64,000 nt of DNA from Thermococcus siculi (GTDB taxonomy: Archaea; Methanobacteriota_B; Thermococci; Thermococcales; Thermococcaceae), in assembly GCF_002214505.1 (NCBI RefSeq), contig NZ_CP015103.1, forward strand, positions 248,001 through 312,000, given 5' to 3'. Below, in pieces: positions 10,533-18,479 of the stretch; the first letter of the stretch is position 1, and each line of letters begins with the position of its first letter. A program made the position numbers and the translations under genes. The notes beneath the pieces were generated by a model. It searched no databases, had not been told where the DNA came from, and saw nothing but the letters and a program-made list of their open reading frames with translations.

Positions 10533-10549
10533 TATCACCGGAAGTGATA
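10533..10549. promoter_or_regulatory. Thermococcales glycolytic motif (Tgr/TrmBL1 operator)
   Basis: TATCACCGGAAGTGATA is an exact match to the known consensus TATCAC-N5-GTGATA bound by the sugar-responsive regulator Tgr (TrmBL1). It lies between the minus-strand TATA box (10559-10569) and the GTG start of the glucanotransferase gene, over the expected transcription start. A site downstream of the TATA box fits repression that is relieved by maltodextrins. The GGTGAT half-site also serves as the ribosome binding site. Confidence 0.9.
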
Positions 10550-10558
10550 AGAAATGGG

Positions 10559-10569
10559 AGTTAAAAACG
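10559..10569 (-). promoter_or_regulatory. TATA box of the glucanotransferase gene
   Basis: The minus strand reads CGTTTTTAACT here, about 32-42 bases upstream of the GTG start and just upstream of the Tgr operator. Initiation is expected near 10537-10540, inside the operator. Confidence 0.5.
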
Positions 10570-10575
10570 TTCCCC

Positions 10576-11238
10576 TCAGGTCTTGAGGATGTCCTTGAAG
10601 CTGAAGGAGACGCTCGAACCCATAATGCCCGCGTTCACGGCCTTTACGACCCTTAACCTGTACTTGTTACCGTCGAACTCCCACCTGAGGACTGTGGTGG
10701 CGGTCTCCTCGAAGAGGGGTATTATCTCCGGGGAGTATCTCTCAATTGCGTCCCTGTTGATGAAGTAGAGCGCTATCCGGCTCTTTTTACCCACGAACGT
10801 CGATATGTTGCGCAGGAGCCTGATGACGTCGCGCCTCTCGAGGGCGACGAAGAGCTTGTGCATGCCCAGAACGGGGTTAAAGACGACCTGCTGGGGCACG
10901 ACCTTCTCGTATATCTCGCCGTAGTACTTGAAGTCGAGGGAGTACTTGTCAACCTCAACACGGCCGAAGACGCTCCCCGCGTCGCGGTTACCGCCTATCT
11001 TTATCACCGGGACGTTGGACAGCCCTTCGAGTTCGAGTCCCATGAGTTCAAGCCGGGTGAGCGCCTCGGCAAAGGAGTCGGAGATGTCGTCCAGGAGAAC
11101 CGGCCTCTTCTCCGCCCTGCACCTGCGGCATATTATGTAGAGGAGAATCTCGGGGGAAGAAGTCGAGCCGTACTCAACGAGAACCGTCTCGCCGGGCCTG
11201 AGGCCAAACAAAATGGAGTCCATAGCCTGAATCGACAT
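10576..11238 (-). CDS. DUF257 family protein
   Basis: A 220-residue protein matching the Thermococcales-specific DUF257 family: an N-terminal LRPGETVLVEYGSTSSPE segment like a RecA/KaiC-type core with a degenerate nucleotide loop, and a conserved VLLDDISDSF strand. The function is unknown. The ATG at 11238 has GGTGGTGG 5 bases upstream and a TATA box (CCTTTTATAC, about 11274-11283). It is downstream of no visible partner and is probably transcribed alone. Confidence 0.82.
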   Translation of the reverse strand: MSIQAMDSILFGLRPGETVLVEYGSTSSPEILLYIICRRCRAEKRPVLLDDISDSFAEALTRLELMGLELEGLSNVPVIKIGGNRDAGSVFGRVEVDKYSLDFKYYGEIYEKVVPQQVVFNPVLGMHKLFVALERRDVIRLLRNISTFVGKKSRIALYFINRDAIERYSPEIIPLFEETATTVLRWEFDGNKYRLRVVKAVNAGIMGSSVSFSFKDILKT

Positions 11239-11304
11239 TTTGCCACCACCCTCATGATTTTTGCAACATCAAAGTATAAAAGGTTAGCGAGAGCGGGGAG
11301 GTTT

Positions 11305-12582
11305 TCACACTATCCTGGCACTCACGAGAACCCGCGGCGAGAGGAAGGAGCCTCTGCGGACGACGGACTTTCCGACCGCGCCTATCGAGTTCAGGAGATC
11401 GAAGACGTTTCCAACTATCATGTTGTCCCTGAAGGGCCTCACCTCCCCGTTCCTCACGACGTACCCGAGACCGACCGTCAGCGAGAAGTCGCCGCTCACC
11501 GGGTTGGCGGTGTGCTCGCCGAAGACGTCCTTGACCACAATCCCCTCAAAGTCCCCAAGGTCGTCTTCACCCGGCTCAACCACGAGGTTGCTCGTCCCTA
11601 TGTGGGGGGTCGTCCTGAAGTCCCGGACGGCGTTACCGGTGCTCTCCATGCCAAGGAAAGAGGCGTAGGTGAAATCCAGAAGGAACGACTTCAGAGTGCC
11701 GTTCTCGACCAGGGGGGTTCTCTCCGCAGGAACGCCCTCGCCGTCGAAGGGATAGCTCCCTGAGCCGCCTTCCAGCGTGGCGTCGTCGAGAAGGGTGAGC
11801 CTATCGCTCGCGACGGTTTCACCGGGGCTTGAAAAGCGGCTCCTACCGCGGTAAACGCTGTCGCCGAAGATGTTCTCAAGGAATATCCCCAAGACGGCCC
11901 GGAAAGCTTCAGGCTCAAAGAGCACCTCACCGGAATGCCCCCCGAGGGGCTTCGCCCCCGCGCTCAGTTCTGCGTCACGGAGGGCCTCGCGAACGGCCAC
12001 CTCAAGCTCCCCAACGTCCTGGAGAGAGCGGTATGACTGGTAGTAGGAACCCGTGCCCCTTCCGAGGACGGCGTAAACGGAGACGCTCATGCCTGTGGAG
12101 CGACTTTCAAGCTCTACGCCGTTGGAGTTCAGCACTCCGAACTCGTTGACCCCAAAGGCCAGGGAGCCGGAGAGCGTTGCCTCACCCTTAAGCTCTCTCA
12201 TGAGCTTCGAAAACTCGCCGGCCAGTCCATAGGACTCATCGAAGGGCATCTCATCGATTTTCCTGTCGTAAAGGCCACCGACGGATGGGGGCTTTTTTGG
12301 TGTTGGAAAGCCGACGAAGGGCACCTCGCTTACCCTGGCCAGCTTGATGGTTCTCTCAACGAATTCCTCAAGGGTTTCCCTGTCGTGATTGAGGCCCGTG
12401 ATGTAGGAGAAGCCGAGCCTGCCCCGGTAGCCAATCCTGAGGCCCATTCCGGAGTAAAACTTCCTCTGGGAGCGCTCAAGTCTCTCGCGCTCTATCCTGA
12501 AGGAACCACCCCTCCCGCGCTCCCAGTAAAGCTCCCACTCGACGTTCCTGTCGTCTAGTATTCGCACCAGCTCGTCTATCAT
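11305..12582 (-). CDS. tldE: TldE/PmbA-type subunit of the TldD/TldE protease
   Basis: A 425-residue PmbA/TldE family protein. It lacks the HExxxH zinc motif found in TldD but has the fold markers such as GLRIGYRGRLGFSY near the N-terminus and HIGTSNLVVEPG near the C-terminus. TldD and TldE form a heterodimeric metalloprotease that unfolds and degrades peptides. The TldD partner lies 1.2 kb away at 13804-15165 on the same strand, with two genes between them. A TATA-like ACCTTTTAAG at about 12609-12619 suggests its own promoter. Confidence 0.88.
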   Translation of the reverse strand: MIDELVRILDDRNVEWELYWERGRGGSFRIERERLERSQRKFYSGMGLRIGYRGRLGFSYITGLNHDRETLEEFVERTIKLARVSEVPFVGFPTPKKPPSVGGLYDRKIDEMPFDESYGLAGEFSKLMRELKGEATLSGSLAFGVNEFGVLNSNGVELESRSTGMSVSVYAVLGRGTGSYYQSYRSLQDVGELEVAVREALRDAELSAGAKPLGGHSGEVLFEPEAFRAVLGIFLENIFGDSVYRGRSRFSSPGETVASDRLTLLDDATLEGGSGSYPFDGEGVPAERTPLVENGTLKSFLLDFTYASFLGMESTGNAVRDFRTTPHIGTSNLVVEPGEDDLGDFEGIVVKDVFGEHTANPVSGDFSLTVGLGYVVRNGEVRPFRDNMIVGNVFDLLNSIGAVGKSVVRRGSFLSPRVLVSARIV

Positions 12583-12628
12583 CGGCCCACCCGGCTGGAC
12601 TAGCGGGGAGAACTTAAAAGGTATTCGA

Positions 12629-13114
12629 CTACCCAGAGGTCACCGATTCGTAAAGCTCAAGGAGTTTCCTGTAAGCCTCGTCCTTTATCTCGGCGAGCCT
12701 TCCAAAGAGTTCCGCCACCTCCTCGTCTCCCGTCATCCTCTGGAGCTTCCTGTAAACGTCCCTGCCTATCGCCTCCGAGAGGAGGGCCATCGCGAGGGCG
12801 TTCTCGACGTCCTCGACCTTGAGCATCTCCCCGCACACCGGAAGGGTGTCGAGGGGAGGAGCGTTGAAGTCAATGGGCTTCATCTTCGGGTAGAGCCTCT
12901 CGAAGAGTTCCCTTATCTGGGCCGCGTGCTTCCTCCTCTCTTTGGCGAGGTGCCTGAACTCGTCCACGAGGAGGCCCTCGACACGCTCCGCCAGCCATTC
13001 GTAGGTCTCCGCTCCACACTCCTCGTTACATATCGCGTAGCTGAGCAGCTCGTAGCCGTTGAGGTTCTTCAGGAGGATCTCCACGTCTTGGATAATATCA
13101 ACGTCTATCGCCAT
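12629..13114 (-). CDS. Ferritin-like/rubrerythrin-type diiron protein
   Basis: A 161-residue all-helical protein from the ATG at 13114, which has GGTGGTG 4-5 bases upstream. Helical Glu/His motifs (YELLSY near residue 21, DEFRH at 51-55, ERRKH at 59-63, SEAIGRDVYRKL later) resemble the four-helix bundle of ferritin-like proteins, though the canonical ExxH spacing is altered. No rubredoxin domain is present. A TATA box GTATATAC at 13147-13154 fits a start near 13122 and rules out the longer reading frame from 13156. It may store iron or remove peroxide; the role is inferred. Confidence 0.75.
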   Translation of the reverse strand: MAIDVDIIQDVEILLKNLNGYELLSYAICNEECGAETYEWLAERVEGLLVDEFRHLAKERRKHAAQIRELFERLYPKMKPIDFNAPPLDTLPVCGEMLKVEDVENALAMALLSEAIGRDVYRKLQRMTGDEEVAELFGRLAEIKDEAYRKLLELYESVTSG

Positions 13115-13146
13115 CTTCACCACCAAATATTGTGTAAAACCTTGAA

Positions 13147-13154
13147 GTATATAC
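13147..13154 (-). promoter_or_regulatory. Promoter of the ferritin-like gene
   Basis: GTATATAC is a strong archaeal TATA box 33-40 bases upstream of the ATG at 13114, placing transcription start about 8 bases before the start codon. Confidence 0.6.
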
Positions 13155-13231
13155 ACTTTTGCCCCGATTGGTTCAAGCCAGATTGAAGCAGTGGGAAGGG
13201 TTAAAATCTTGGGTGAAGATAAAGGACAACG

Positions 13232-13807
13232 ATGAAAATGGAAACAAAGACTCTGGTTTCCTCCCTGGTGCTTCTCCTGCTCCTCGGCGCCGGCTGCATT
13301 GGAAGCCCTGAAAGGAGTGGAACTTCAACGCCTACCATATTCCCGGGCTACGGTGAGTTCAACGCCGGCAACGTCCTCGTCGGGGACGGTGAGGTTGTGA
13401 GGAACTACTACGGGCTGGTCGTTCCCCAAAACAGGACAGTGGTTCTCAGAGGGTTTGTTTTCTCGAAGGAGTACGCAGTCTCGTCAACGGGCGGAAACAC
13501 CACCACCGGCTACTACAGCGGCAGGGTAAGGCTCAGGGCCTATCTCGCCGATATCGTCGTTTCCTACGCCTGGAACGGTCTGGAGCCTAGACTGAAGCCG
13601 GTTTCCGAACTGAAAGTGGAGATAACGCCGGAAACCGTTGACGTGGAACCGGGAAAGAACACGACCTTCGAGATCAGGATAGACACTTCCAGCGCCGTCC
13701 CAGGAAAGACCTACTACCTCTACATCGTCGCCTTCGGCGAGGACGGCTGGAAGGGGTGGGCGGTCGTTGAGATAACGATAGGGAACACAACATTAAAATC
13801 TTCCTAA
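13232..13807 (+). CDS. Lipoprotein of unknown function
   Basis: A 191-residue protein with a signal peptide ending in the lipobox LGAGC (Cys22), followed by a Ser/Thr/Pro-rich spacer and a beta-rich domain. The C-terminal half (VDVEPGKNTTFEIRI and KTYYLYIVAFGEDGW) looks like an immunoglobulin-like or CARDB-like fold. It should be anchored to the outer face of the membrane. The start could be codon 1 or codon 3 (13238). Its TAA shares the four bases CTAA with the TAG of the convergent tldD gene. Confidence 0.75.
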   Translation: MKMETKTLVSSLVLLLLLGAGCIGSPERSGTSTPTIFPGYGEFNAGNVLVGDGEVVRNYYGLVVPQNRTVVLRGFVFSKEYAVSSTGGNTTTGYYSGRVRLRAYLADIVVSYAWNGLEPRLKPVSELKVEITPETVDVEPGKNTTFEIRIDTSSAVPGKTYYLYIVAFGEDGWKGWAVVEITIGNTTLKSS

Positions 13808-15165
13808 CGCATCCCGCCCACCAGTGCCCTCGTGAGCACGTGGGGGCCGCCGTCGTCGACGGGAACGACCTGCCCCTTGCCGCAGTAGCCTGGGAACTCT
13901 ATCCTCAAATCGTTCCCGATGGCGCGGATGTTCCTGAGAACCTCGAGTATCTTTCCGGAGAGGGCCACGTCCCTCACCTGGGCCTTTATCTCCCCGTTCT
14001 CGATTATGTAGCCCTCCTTGGCCCCGAAGGTGAAGGTTCCTCCGGCGGTGTCAACCTGACCGCCCTTGTCGCCTATCATGTAGAGGCCGCTCTTCACCTC
14101 TTCGAGCATCTCCTCAAATGACCACTCCCCCGGCTCAACGTAGGTGTTGCCCATCCTCACGAGGGGCTGGTAGGCGTAGCCCTGGGCCCTGCCGTGGCCG
14201 TTCGGCTCGAGTCCGAGGAGCGCGCTCGTCTCGCGGTCGTTCAGATAATTGACGAGAACCCCGTCCTTTATCAGCTCGACGCGCTTCGCCTTGACCCCCT
14301 CGTCATCGTAAGCGTAGGAGCCGAACTTTCCGGGAAGGGTTGGGTCGTCCACCACCGTGAGGCCTTCGACAGTTATCTTCTCCCCTAGCTTTCCGGCCAG
14401 GATGCTGTCGCCGTTCTTGACTGAATCAGCCTCGACGGCGTGCCCCAGGGCCTCGTGGATGAAAACCCCCGTCAGCTCGGGGTCCATTATGACGTCGAAG
14501 GTTCCAGATGGCGGTGCTTCCGCATTGAGGAGCGAGAGGGCCTTCTCCCTCACGAAGCCCGTCCAGCGCTCCAGGTCTATGTCCTCAACCAGCTCCCATC
14601 CGGTTGTCCCGCCGAAGCCCTTCCAGTACTGCTGCATCCCCCCGTTCCCCCTGGCGGTGACGGAGAAGCCGAAGCGAAGCCTCGGAACGACGGTCCTTAT
14701 TTCACTCCCCAGGGAGTTGAAGTAGAACTGCTCCTTGACCCCGTCGCCGTAGTAAACCGTCCTGCTCGATATCCCCTCACCGGCCAGGAGCGAGTCCGTT
14801 TCCTTTATAACTCCCAGCTTGTCCTCGACGTCTATCTCGCTGAAGGGCCTCTTGGCGGGTATCTCAACGTCATCCACCACCGGATCGCCAAGATGTATTC
14901 TCGAATCCCCCTTCGATAACCTGGCTATCTTCATGGCCGTTTTGATGGCCTCCTCCGCCCTGCTCATGTCGTTGGCGCTTGAGAAGCCCCACGCCCCGTT
15001 GAACGCCCTTACACCTATCCCCACCTCGGTGTTGAGGGAGAGTTCCTCGAGCTGGCCGTTGGCCATCGTCAGGTGTGAAGCCGTTACGCGCGTTATCCTG
15101 ATCTCATAATACCGTACACCGTAGCGCCTCGCCAGATCCTCCGCCTTCCTCACGAGTTTCTCCAT
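13804..15165 (-). CDS. tldD: TldD-type zinc metalloprotease subunit
   Basis: A 453-residue TldD family protein with the zinc motif HEALGH at residues 237-242 (HExxxH). In the known TldD/E complex this subunit holds the metal and active site. The start at 15165 is preceded by GGTGGGG, and a TATA box (CATATAAG on the minus strand, about 15198-15205) implies transcription start near 15175; the longer frame from 15228 would begin upstream of it. The tldE partner is at 11305-12582. Confidence 0.9.
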   Translation of the reverse strand: MEKLVRKAEDLARRYGVRYYEIRITRVTASHLTMANGQLEELSLNTEVGIGVRAFNGAWGFSSANDMSRAEEAIKTAMKIARLSKGDSRIHLGDPVVDDVEIPAKRPFSEIDVEDKLGVIKETDSLLAGEGISSRTVYYGDGVKEQFYFNSLGSEIRTVVPRLRFGFSVTARGNGGMQQYWKGFGGTTGWELVEDIDLERWTGFVREKALSLLNAEAPPSGTFDVIMDPELTGVFIHEALGHAVEADSVKNGDSILAGKLGEKITVEGLTVVDDPTLPGKFGSYAYDDEGVKAKRVELIKDGVLVNYLNDRETSALLGLEPNGHGRAQGYAYQPLVRMGNTYVEPGEWSFEEMLEEVKSGLYMIGDKGGQVDTAGGTFTFGAKEGYIIENGEIKAQVRDVALSGKILEVLRNIRAIGNDLRIEFPGYCGKGQVVPVDDGGPHVLTRALVGGMR

Positions 15166-15196
15166 TTCCCCCACCGATGGCCATAAAAGGGACGGG

Positions 15197-15206
15197 CTTA
15201 TATGGG
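15197..15206 (-). promoter_or_regulatory. Promoter of tldD, possibly shared with the divergent HTH gene
   Basis: CTTATATGGG on the plus strand (CCCATATAAG on the minus strand) is a TATA box about 32-41 bases from the tldD ATG. It is also 42-51 bases before the HTH gene start at 15248, so it could serve either direction; the minus-strand spacing is the better fit. Confidence 0.5.
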
Positions 15207-15247
15207 TTCTCATAGATGGATGAACCACAAGGGTTTAAGGGTTGCCT

Positions 15248-15757
15248 ATGGAGAGGCGGAGTGAGATACTGAGAACCATTGAGACAAAGCCGGGAATAAC
15301 CTTCAGGGAGCTGGCAAGGGAGCTTGGGATAGGCATAGGAGACCTCCAGTACCACCTCTACAGGCTTGAGAGGGAGGGCAGGGTCTTTTCAAGGAAGGTC
15401 GGGAAGAAGCGCTACATATTTCCCGGGGGCTTCGAGAGAGATGCCCAGAGGCTGCTCATAGCGATCTCCACGGGGACTCGGAGAAAGATACTGCTCCGCC
15501 TCATGGAGGGACCGATGAGCCAGAAGGAGATCGCCGAGAGTCTGGGCATCAGTCAGCCAACGGTCAGCTACCACATGGGGGAACTGTTAAAGCTTGGCAT
15601 GGTAAAGGCGGAGAGGAGAGGAAAGAACGTGGTGTACACACTGGAGTACGACCCCGAAACCGTGGTCAGGCTCATAAGAGAATACAGGCCGGGCCTCTGG
15701 GAGAGGCTGGCGGACAACCTCATAGACCTTCTGGCGGGTATGGGTGATGAGAAATGA
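15248..15757 (+). CDS. Transcriptional regulator with two winged-helix domains
   Basis: A 169-residue protein with two winged helix-turn-helix domains in series: ITFRELARELGIGIGDLQYHLYRLEREG (residues 16-43) and MSQKEIAESLGISQPTVSYHMGELLKLG (about 91-118). This tandem arrangement is common among archaeal ArsR/MarR-like regulators paired with a membrane protein. The ATG at 15248 is preferred to the TTG at 15242. It overlaps the next gene by 4 bases, suggesting that the pair works together as a sensor and regulator. Confidence 0.82.
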   Translation: MERRSEILRTIETKPGITFRELARELGIGIGDLQYHLYRLEREGRVFSRKVGKKRYIFPGGFERDAQRLLIAISTGTRRKILLRLMEGPMSQKEIAESLGISQPTVSYHMGELLKLGMVKAERRGKNVVYTLEYDPETVVRLIREYRPGLWERLADNLIDLLAGMGDEK

Positions 15758-16008
15758 TAGAGATGGTGCTCGTGGCCCTAACCATCGCGCTATCCCTCGT
15801 CCTGGCGGGAATATCCTTCATGGCCTACAGAAAGAGCCACCTCCGCCCGGCTCTGTACCTCCTCATAGCCTTTCTGCTGCTCGCGCTCAAGAAGGTGATA
15901 GAGGGCCTGAAACTGGCCTCGTGGATAGAGAGGGATGTGGGGGTAATAACCGGCCTGCTGGAGGTTCTCATCCTGGGACTGCTGGTCCTCTCGCTCTGGA
16001 GGCGCTAG
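15754..16008 (+). CDS. Small membrane protein paired with the HTH regulator
   Basis: An 84-residue protein with three predicted membrane segments (about residues 4-24, 31-49 and 62-81) joined by short basic loops. It begins in an ATGA overlap with the double-HTH gene, so the two are coupled. I do not recognise a named family. Its TAG shares CTAG with the stop codon of the convergent Usp gene. Confidence 0.7.
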   Translation: MIEMVLVALTIALSLVLAGISFMAYRKSHLRPALYLLIAFLLLALKKVIEGLKLASWIERDVGVITGLLEVLILGLLVLSLWRR

Positions 16009-16454
16009 CGGACGATCATGACGGGAGGCTCTATCAGGCCGACGATGTCCTCGAGGAGCGAGCCTATCCTCGTTTTTCCGCTCCGCCCGTAGGCCCCCAT
16101 GACGACGAGGGAGTAGTTCCCGGAGTTGGCCTCCTCCAGTATCTTCTCCTTGGCCGGACCTTCCACTATCCTGAAGGAGCAGTTCACGCCCTCCTCCTGG
16201 CAGAATTCGAGGAGATTGACCATGATGTCCCTGATGCTCTTCTTCATGTCCCTCCATATCGTCTCCTCGAACTTCTGAACGTCGGCGAGGTTCTCGCTTA
16301 TCATTCCCATGTTGAAGGCCATGGCTTTGGCCTCCCTCCTGTCGAGGGCCGAGAAGAGTATGACCTTGCCCCTCTTCTTCTTTGCCACTGCCAGGGCGTG
16401 AAGCGCCGCCTTCTGGCTCCACTTCGAACCGTCTATGAGCACGAGTATCCTCAT
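16005..16454 (-). CDS. Universal stress protein (UspA) domain protein
   Basis: A 149-residue single UspA domain: N-terminal MRILVLIDGSKWSQKA and the C-terminal nucleotide-binding segment VVMGAYGRSGKTRIGSLLEDIVGLIEPPVMIV. The start at 16454 lies 4 bases after the stop of the upstream transporter, and its GGGGTG ribosome site lies inside that gene. With a second Usp gene upstream it forms a Usp-transporter-Usp operon, which suggests ATP-dependent regulation of the transporter. Confidence 0.85.
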   Translation of the reverse strand: MRILVLIDGSKWSQKAALHALAVAKKKRGKVILFSALDRREAKAMAFNMGMISENLADVQKFEETIWRDMKKSIRDIMVNLLEFCQEEGVNCSFRIVEGPAKEKILEEANSGNYSLVVMGAYGRSGKTRIGSLLEDIVGLIEPPVMIVR

Positions 16455-16458
16455 GGAA

Positions 16459-17745
16459 TCACACCCCCACGTACCTAACCCACAGCATGCCGAGGCCGAC
16501 GGCAACCGTAACGGCCATCACTATGGCACCTATCTTGAGGAAGTCCATGAAGCTTATTTTAACGCCCTCGCGCGCGGCTATTCCTATGACGACGACGTTG
16601 GCGCTCGCACCTATGGCGGTACCGTTTCCACCGAGGCACGCGCCGAGGGAGAGCGCCCACCAAAGCGGGTATATGTCCATCGAGCTTCCCATCGCCTTTA
16701 TGAGGGGTATCATCGCCGCGGTGAGGGGTATGTTGTCCACCACTGCCGATGAGATGGCTGAGAACCACGTGATTATGAGGAGGGCCTCCCCCGTGTTGTC
16801 TATGTAACCCATTATCCACCGGGCGGCCCTGTCTATAACCCCCGTCTGAACCAGGGCACCAACGAGAATGAAGAGGCCAACGAAGAAGAATATAGCCGAC
16901 CACTCAACCTTCTCCAGGATTTCATCAGGCTCCATCCTGCTCCAGAGGAGCAGCGTAGAGGCCCCCAGGAGCGCCACGACTGCCGGCTCTATGCCCAGCC
17001 TGTCGTGGACGAAGAAGAGCGCCACGACCCCGAGGATGACTATCACAGATTTCTTGAAGAGGGGATAGTCATGTATGGCCTCGTCCTCCCTAAGGGCATC
17101 TATCGTCGATACTATCCTGTTCCTTTTGTCCGCACTCACCTTCATGGCACCGCGATAGAGGAGGTATATCAGGCCAAAGGAGAGCACCAAGTCAACCGCC
17201 GCTATCGGCCCCATGTTCACCAGGAACTCGTTGAAGCTCAGCCCGGCGGCGGAGCCTATCATTATGTTGGGCGGATCGCCGATGAGCGTCGCCGTTCCGC
17301 CGATGTTGGAGGCGAAGACCTCCGCGAGGAGGAACGGAACGGGGTTGACGTCCATGAGTCTGGTTATGTAGAGGAGCATCGGCGTGAGCAGGAGAACTGT
17401 GGTAACGTTATCGAGGACCGAACTCACCAGCGCTGTGACGAGCGAAAACAGGAGCAGAACCTTCATGGGGTTTCCCTTTGCGAGTTTGGCGGTCTTTATG
17501 GCTATGTACTCGAAGAGACCGCTCTCCTTGGCGGTGTTGACGATTATCATCATGCCGATGAGCAGGAACAGCGTGTCAAGGTCCAGGTACTCGGGAAGGC
17601 TCTCCCACGGAACTATGCCCAGAAACAGTATTACAGCCGCCCCGAAGAGGGCCGCTACCGTCCTGTGAACCCTCTCACTGATTATGAGGGCGTAGGTAAA
17701 CAGGAACACTGAAACGGCTATCGCTGTGATAACGGTCTGCTCCAT
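16459..17745 (-). CDS. ArsB/NhaD superfamily ion transporter
   Basis: A 428-residue membrane protein with about 11-12 hydrophobic segments and two inverted-repeat halves. The family signature SSVLDNVTTVLLLTPM is followed by GTATLIGDPPNIMIGSAAG, and the second half has SSAVVDNIPLTAAMIPL with GGNGTAIGASANVVVIG. These features are typical of the ArsB/NhaD ion transporter superfamily; the ion could be sodium, arsenite or a carboxylate. ATG 17745 has GAGGTGG 5 bases upstream. It is sandwiched between two Usp genes. Confidence 0.85.
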   Translation of the reverse strand: MEQTVITAIAVSVFLFTYALIISERVHRTVAALFGAAVILFLGIVPWESLPEYLDLDTLFLLIGMMIIVNTAKESGLFEYIAIKTAKLAKGNPMKVLLLFSLVTALVSSVLDNVTTVLLLTPMLLYITRLMDVNPVPFLLAEVFASNIGGTATLIGDPPNIMIGSAAGLSFNEFLVNMGPIAAVDLVLSFGLIYLLYRGAMKVSADKRNRIVSTIDALREDEAIHDYPLFKKSVIVILGVVALFFVHDRLGIEPAVVALLGASTLLLWSRMEPDEILEKVEWSAIFFFVGLFILVGALVQTGVIDRAARWIMGYIDNTGEALLIITWFSAISSAVVDNIPLTAAMIPLIKAMGSSMDIYPLWWALSLGACLGGNGTAIGASANVVVIGIAAREGVKISFMDFLKIGAIVMAVTVAVGLGMLWVRYVGV

Positions 17746-17755
17746 TTCAACCACC

Positions 17756-18307
17756 TCAGTACACTATAGCCGGCCTCTCAACGTGCTGGACTATCTTGAG
17801 GACAACGGGACTTATCGGGGACGTTCTGGTAACCTCGGAACCGTAGCTCCTCGAAACGACCAGCAGATCTATATCCTCGTCCTCTATTATCTCGATGACG
17901 TCGTCACTCTTACTCCCTATGAAGTGCCTGTGCTCCACGCGGAGGCCGAGGCTCTCCAGCCTGGAGGCTATCTCCTCAGAAAGTCTTCTGGCGTGCTCCA
18001 TCTTGGCCTTTCTCAGCTTTTCAGCCTCTTCCTTCCCGAGGGTCTGCTCTATAAGCTCAAGGGTTTTCTTCTCGGAGATGTAGACCACTATGGCCTTGGC
18101 CCCTTCGTATGCACTCAGGGTCTCGTAGAGGCCCTCCGGCATCTCTCTGGAGAAGCGGTCTACCGGTATGAGTATCGAACGAACCTCAGGGAGAACGAAC
18201 TCCTCCGGAAGGAGCAGGAACTCCTGGTACCTCTTCGCGATCTCTTCGTATCTCTCGCTTGCGATGTTTCGGAACTTCCTCTGTATCAGCCTGCTGAACA
18301 CGTCCAT
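17756..18307 (-). CDS. Universal stress protein domain protein
   Basis: A 183-residue protein with a short N-terminal helical extension (residues 1-42) before the Usp fold (SILIPVDRFSREMPEGL onward). The C-terminal nucleotide loop is degenerate (VVSRSYGSEVTRTSPISPVVLKIVQHVERPAIV) compared with the usual GxxGxxxxxxxGS. A TATA box GCTTTATATA at 18341-18350 marks the promoter of this three-gene operon. It is 10 bases upstream of the transporter start. Confidence 0.82.
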   Translation of the reverse strand: MDVFSRLIQRKFRNIASERYEEIAKRYQEFLLLPEEFVLPEVRSILIPVDRFSREMPEGLYETLSAYEGAKAIVVYISEKKTLELIEQTLGKEEAEKLRKAKMEHARRLSEEIASRLESLGLRVEHRHFIGSKSDDVIEIIEDEDIDLLVVSRSYGSEVTRTSPISPVVLKIVQHVERPAIVY

Positions 18308-18340
18308 GGCCCTCTCCCCGTCCCCGGACTGGGTGGGGAG

Positions 18341-18350
18341 TATATAAAGC
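18341..18350 (-). promoter_or_regulatory. Promoter of the Usp-transporter-Usp operon
   Basis: The minus strand reads GCTTTATATA, a strong TATA box 34-43 bases upstream of the ATG at 18307. Confidence 0.6.
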
Positions 18351-18479
18351 TTTTGTTACATTTATCCAAACTGTCGGAATTTATCGACACTTAAGCCTCG
18401 GCAGCAGTTATCCTCAATTTCAAAGATGAACCACAAACGCTTTATTAAAGGCCCCGTTGAGTTATATGGGGGTGAAAAA

